Source: Acidobacteriota bacterium (GTDB taxonomy: Bacteria; Acidobacteriota; Vicinamibacteria; Fen-336). From it: a DNA stretch of 35,246 nucleotides. The notes under the pieces were generated by a model. That model made no database searches. It was given only the letters and a program-made list of their open reading frames with translations, and was not told the DNA's origin. Numbering within the stretch: position 1 is the first letter of the stretch; each line of letters begins with the position of its first letter. Positions 33,564 to 35,246 of the stretch are shown piece after piece. Position numbers and translations under genes: made by a program. The stretch spans positions 1 through 35,246 of the forward strand of contig QHVJ01000171.1 in assembly GCA_003222275.1 (NCBI GenBank), read 5' to 3'.

Positions 33564-34037
33564 TCATCGGCATGCAGCGACGCTAGAAGCAGCCTGGTCA
33601 CGGACCTTCGGTTCCGGATCGCGGAGCGCGTCTCTAAGAAGAGCGCAGGCATGCCCGGCTGGCGCAAGCCTGCCCACCGCGAGCACCGCCGCCTCCCGAA
33701 CCGTAGGGGACTGATCATGAACCGCCGGATCTAGGCGAATCACGACGAGTTCTGCATCCGCGCGGAAGTGACTCAGTCCTTCAGCCACTCGCGACCGAAC
33801 AAGAGCATCCTGGTCACTCAGCATCGGAAGCAACCTTCGAAGGGCCTCCGACGATCCACCGGCGGAATGGGCGAGTCGGAATACCGCCCACGCCCTATCC
33901 GCCGCGATTGGCGACTCGAGCTGGTCCCGCAGCGGGTCGAATCGCTTCTCGGGCCTCTGGGTCGTGAGGTAGAAGCTGGCCAGTAGGACAACCGATGCGA
34001 GGCCTAGGCGTCGTGCGGTTCGAGGGACGGGACTCAT
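33564..34037 (-). CDS. HEAT-repeat protein with N-terminal membrane segment
   Basis: A 157-aa protein. After a short hydrophobic segment (LGLASVVLLASFYLTT) come about three HEAT-type repeats with the pattern A-D-R-A-W-A-V-F-R-L, D-x-x-A-L-V-R-S-R-V-A-E-G-L and S-P-T-V-R-E-A-A-V-L-A-V-G-R-L, ending in VRDQAASSVAAC. Probably a periplasmic or membrane-anchored protein-binding scaffold. ATG 34037 lacks an obvious ribosome binding site. Partner unknown. Confidence 0.75.
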   Translation of the reverse strand: MSPVPRTARRLGLASVVLLASFYLTTQRPEKRFDPLRDQLESPIAADRAWAVFRLAHSAGGSSEALRRLLPMLSDQDALVRSRVAEGLSHFRADAELVVIRLDPAVHDQSPTVREAAVLAVGRLAPAGHACALLRDALRDPEPKVRDQAASSVAACR

Positions 34038-34126
34038 GGTCGCGGACGCGTCTCAGCTGCTTGTCTGCCTTCCATCGCCGCATAGATCGCTAGCAATTCG
34101 CAATTGGCCGGCCATGTCCGGCGCGC

Positions 34127-34621
34127 CTACCGATGCGCTGTGGGCGAGGGGGTCGGGCTCGGTGCCGGCCGTCGTCGCGCCGACGTGTGCGAATGCCTGA
34201 TCAACCATCTTCCGTCCTGCCCTTTCACGAGGATGAGCGTCTCCAAGCCGGTCGCGTCCACGTCTTCGTTCTTGATCCGGGCCCGGAGCTTGTACTCGGA
34301 GATCACGTAGGCCCCTGCGCTTCCCAGCGGTTGGACCTGGACGTTGGCGTGCGAGAAGCGCAGTCCTTCCATCTCGACCAGCTCTGGACCCAGGTGATGA
34401 TCGCGGTAGTCTGCCCACCCCGTGTTGACGCCGCCTCCCTCGTAGATCGTGACATCCGGGTGATAGAAGCGTGCGAGACGGTCAAGATCTCTCGCGTTGA
34501 GCGCGGCCTCGTATTGGTCCAGCCAGGCTCGTATGTCAGGAGGCCCCGCAACCTCATGTGCGCGCAGCGGCGCGACTAGTACTGTCACGGCCGCCAGCGC
34601 GGCCGGAATGATCAGGCGCAT
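34127..34621 (-). CDS. Secreted SnoaL/NTF2-like protein
   Basis: A 164-aa protein with signal peptide (IIPAALAAVTVLVAPLRA). The mature part follows the DUF4440/SnoaL cone fold: WLDQYEAALNARDLDRLARFYHPDVTIYEGG, a central strand and DGRWLIRHSHTSA. Such domains bind or isomerise small molecules; no specific function can be given. The C-terminus is Pro/Ser rich. ATG 34621 has an AGGAGG site. Confidence 0.82.
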   Translation of the reverse strand: MRLIIPAALAAVTVLVAPLRAHEVAGPPDIRAWLDQYEAALNARDLDRLARFYHPDVTIYEGGGVNTGWADYRDHHLGPELVEMEGLRFSHANVQVQPLGSAGAYVISEYKLRARIKNEDVDATGLETLILVKGQDGRWLIRHSHTSARRRPAPSPTPSPTAHR

Positions 34622-34659
34622 CGGTCCTCCTCTGGCATTCTCATGGCAGGGTGCTGCGG

Positions 34660-34686
34660 CCGAGGGGCGGATTGACCGCCCCTCGG
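34660..34686 (-). terminator. Perfect 11-bp hairpin, possible terminator
   Basis: CCGAGGGGCGG, loop ATTGA, CCGCCCCTCGG, directly after the stop of the minus-strand DUF5666-like gene and before the SnoaL-like gene. No T-run follows on the minus strand, so it is not a canonical intrinsic terminator; it may instead be an mRNA-stabilising or attenuating hairpin. Confidence 0.5.
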
Positions 34687-34696
34687 AAGATGCGAT

Positions 34697-35050
34697 TCAG
34701 TGATGGTGCGTGGTGCTGGCCTTCGCCGTCGACTTCGAGCTTGCGCTCGACAGGCGGATCAGCGTGGCCGTTCTGGCATCACCTTCACCCTTGGTCGTCA
34801 CAACCACCCGCGCGCCCTCCTTCAGGTCGGCCAGGCTGGCCTTCCGCCCTGCCTTGGTGTACTTCGTGCCACCGTCTACCTTGATGCCAACCGTATGCCC
34901 GTCGCTCGTCTTGACCTCGATGTGGTTCATGTCGGCGTGGACCGCGGTGACGGTCCCCATCACCTTATTGCTCTTGGTATCGTGGGCCATCAGTGCGACC
35001 GGCACGGCGAGCAAAGCGGCCATCGGTATCAGCACAGCCATCCTTCGCAT
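34697..35050 (-). CDS. Secreted DUF5666/CusF-like small protein with His-rich C-terminus
   Basis: A 117-aa exported protein. The signal peptide ends near VALMAHD; the mature part has an OB-like pattern (VMGTVTAVHADMNHIEVKTSDGHTVGIKV, then LKEGARVVVTTKG) seen in DUF5666 and metal-binding CusF-like proteins, and ends in HHH. ATG 35050 is supported by AGGAGGA at 35058-35064. Downstream of, and probably co-transcribed with, the cytochrome-like gene that also ends in HHH. Confidence 0.75.
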   Translation of the reverse strand: MRRMAVLIPMAALLAVPVALMAHDTKSNKVMGTVTAVHADMNHIEVKTSDGHTVGIKVDGGTKYTKAGRKASLADLKEGARVVVTTKGEGDARTATLIRLSSASSKSTAKASTTHHH

Positions 35051-35066
35051 GTGAACGTCCTCCTGA

Positions 35067-35246
35067 CTAGTGGTGGTGGTCATCGGGGGAGGTTGGCTCG
35101 TTGCCTTCCCCCTCCAGGAACTTCTGTTCTTCCTCTTCCTCCTTCAATTCTTCCGGACTCTTGGGATTGAGCCGTGCCATCTCCTCGAGCTCTTCGCTGC
35201 TGATCTGAGGCAGGTGGCGGATGAAATGGACGAGAGTCCAGCTCCC
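35067..35246 (-). CDS. C-terminal end of a probable cytochrome c protein (partial)
   Basis: The last 59 codons on the minus strand. SWTLVHFIRHLPQISSEELEEM followed by NPKSPEE resembles the C-terminal helix of class I cytochrome c proteins (W-x-L-V-x-x-I/V-R-x-L). The tail is acidic (EEEEEQ) and ends in DDHHH. The heme motif would lie beyond the window, so the family call is tentative. Confidence 0.55.
   Translation of the reverse strand, partial: GSWTLVHFIRHLPQISSEELEEMARLNPKSPEELKEEEEEQKFLEGEGNEPTSPDDHHH

Larger units (their letters stand above)
30481..35246. mobile_element. Integrated element (left end; right end outside window)
   Basis: Begins at the tRNA-Lys 3' fragment and continues with an integrase; base composition is visibly less GC-rich than to the left. 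Cargo: a broken metallopeptidase gene, a frameshifted lipoprotein gene, HEAT-repeat, SnoaL-like, DUF5666-like and cytochrome-like genes. How far the element extends cannot be decided here; the genes after 33000 may be either cargo or host. The stretch 30538-30749 holds no gene, only the repeats listed separately. Confidence 0.6.

Noticed and set aside
1-35246. CRISPR arrays, rRNA genes, complete insertion sequences
   Set aside because: No regularly spaced repeats, rRNA-like segments or transposase frames were seen.

Overview
The window is GC-rich, densely packed bacterial DNA of the kind seen in soil or groundwater genomes. The codon use, the signal-transduction ATPase with TPR repeats and the families of small secreted proteins resemble Candidatus Rokubacteria / Methylomirabilota, but this taxonomic guess is inference. 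Nearly all of it is coding, with short or overlapping gene junctions.

Layout. 1-2.5 kb: end of an alpha/beta hydrolase, a cyclopropane-fatty-acyl-phospholipid synthase-like methyltransferase and a membrane fatty-acid desaturase. 2.5-6.8 kb (minus): a very large regulator that fuses a sigma-54-type AAA+ domain and Fis helix-turn-helix to a degenerate cyclase domain, a second ATPase and TPR repeats. 7.0-7.9 kb: a zinc-ribbon protein and a Crp/Fnr-family regulator. 8.0-21.5 kb: one long operon-like run encoding a type II, probably reducing, polyketide/fatty-acid synthase. It holds two acyl carrier proteins, two FabZ-like proteins (one without the catalytic His), three consecutive pairs of an active ketosynthase plus a Cys-less partner (chain-length-factor-like), an enoyl reductase, a double-hotdog thioesterase, two alpha/beta hydrolases, a glutathione-transferase-kappa / chromene-carboxylate-isomerase-like protein and two small accessory proteins. 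21.4-27.6 kb: a TetR repressor (minus), then a membrane-fusion protein, an ABC ATPase, two FtsX/MacB-type permeases and a FabG ketoreductase. 27.7-30.5 kb: a secreted protein with an internal duplication, then GshB-like and glutamate-cysteine-ligase-like enzymes. From 30.48 kb to the end: an integrated element bounded on the left by a 3' tRNA-Lys fragment, with a P4-type integrase, two broken genes, a HEAT-repeat protein, a SnoaL-like protein, a DUF5666-like protein and the end of a probable cytochrome c.

The most striking signal is regulatory. Three promoters 5 to 20 kb apart (before the synthase operon, the exporter/ketoreductase operon and the secreted-protein/glutathione operon) each carry an FNR-type box TTGA-N6-TCAA followed after exactly 22 bp by a plausible -10 hexamer. 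This is the geometry of a class II Crp/Fnr promoter. The Crp/Fnr protein at 7281-7934 has the E-x-x-S-R recognition-helix pattern that reads such boxes in FNR. Together this suggests one locally regulated system: a three-module KS/CLF synthase whose ketoreductase lies in the exporter operon, an ABC exporter, and glutathione supply for a glutathione-using isomerase in the synthase operon. The product is not predictable from sequence alone; a lipid or polyene-like chain is the most economical guess.
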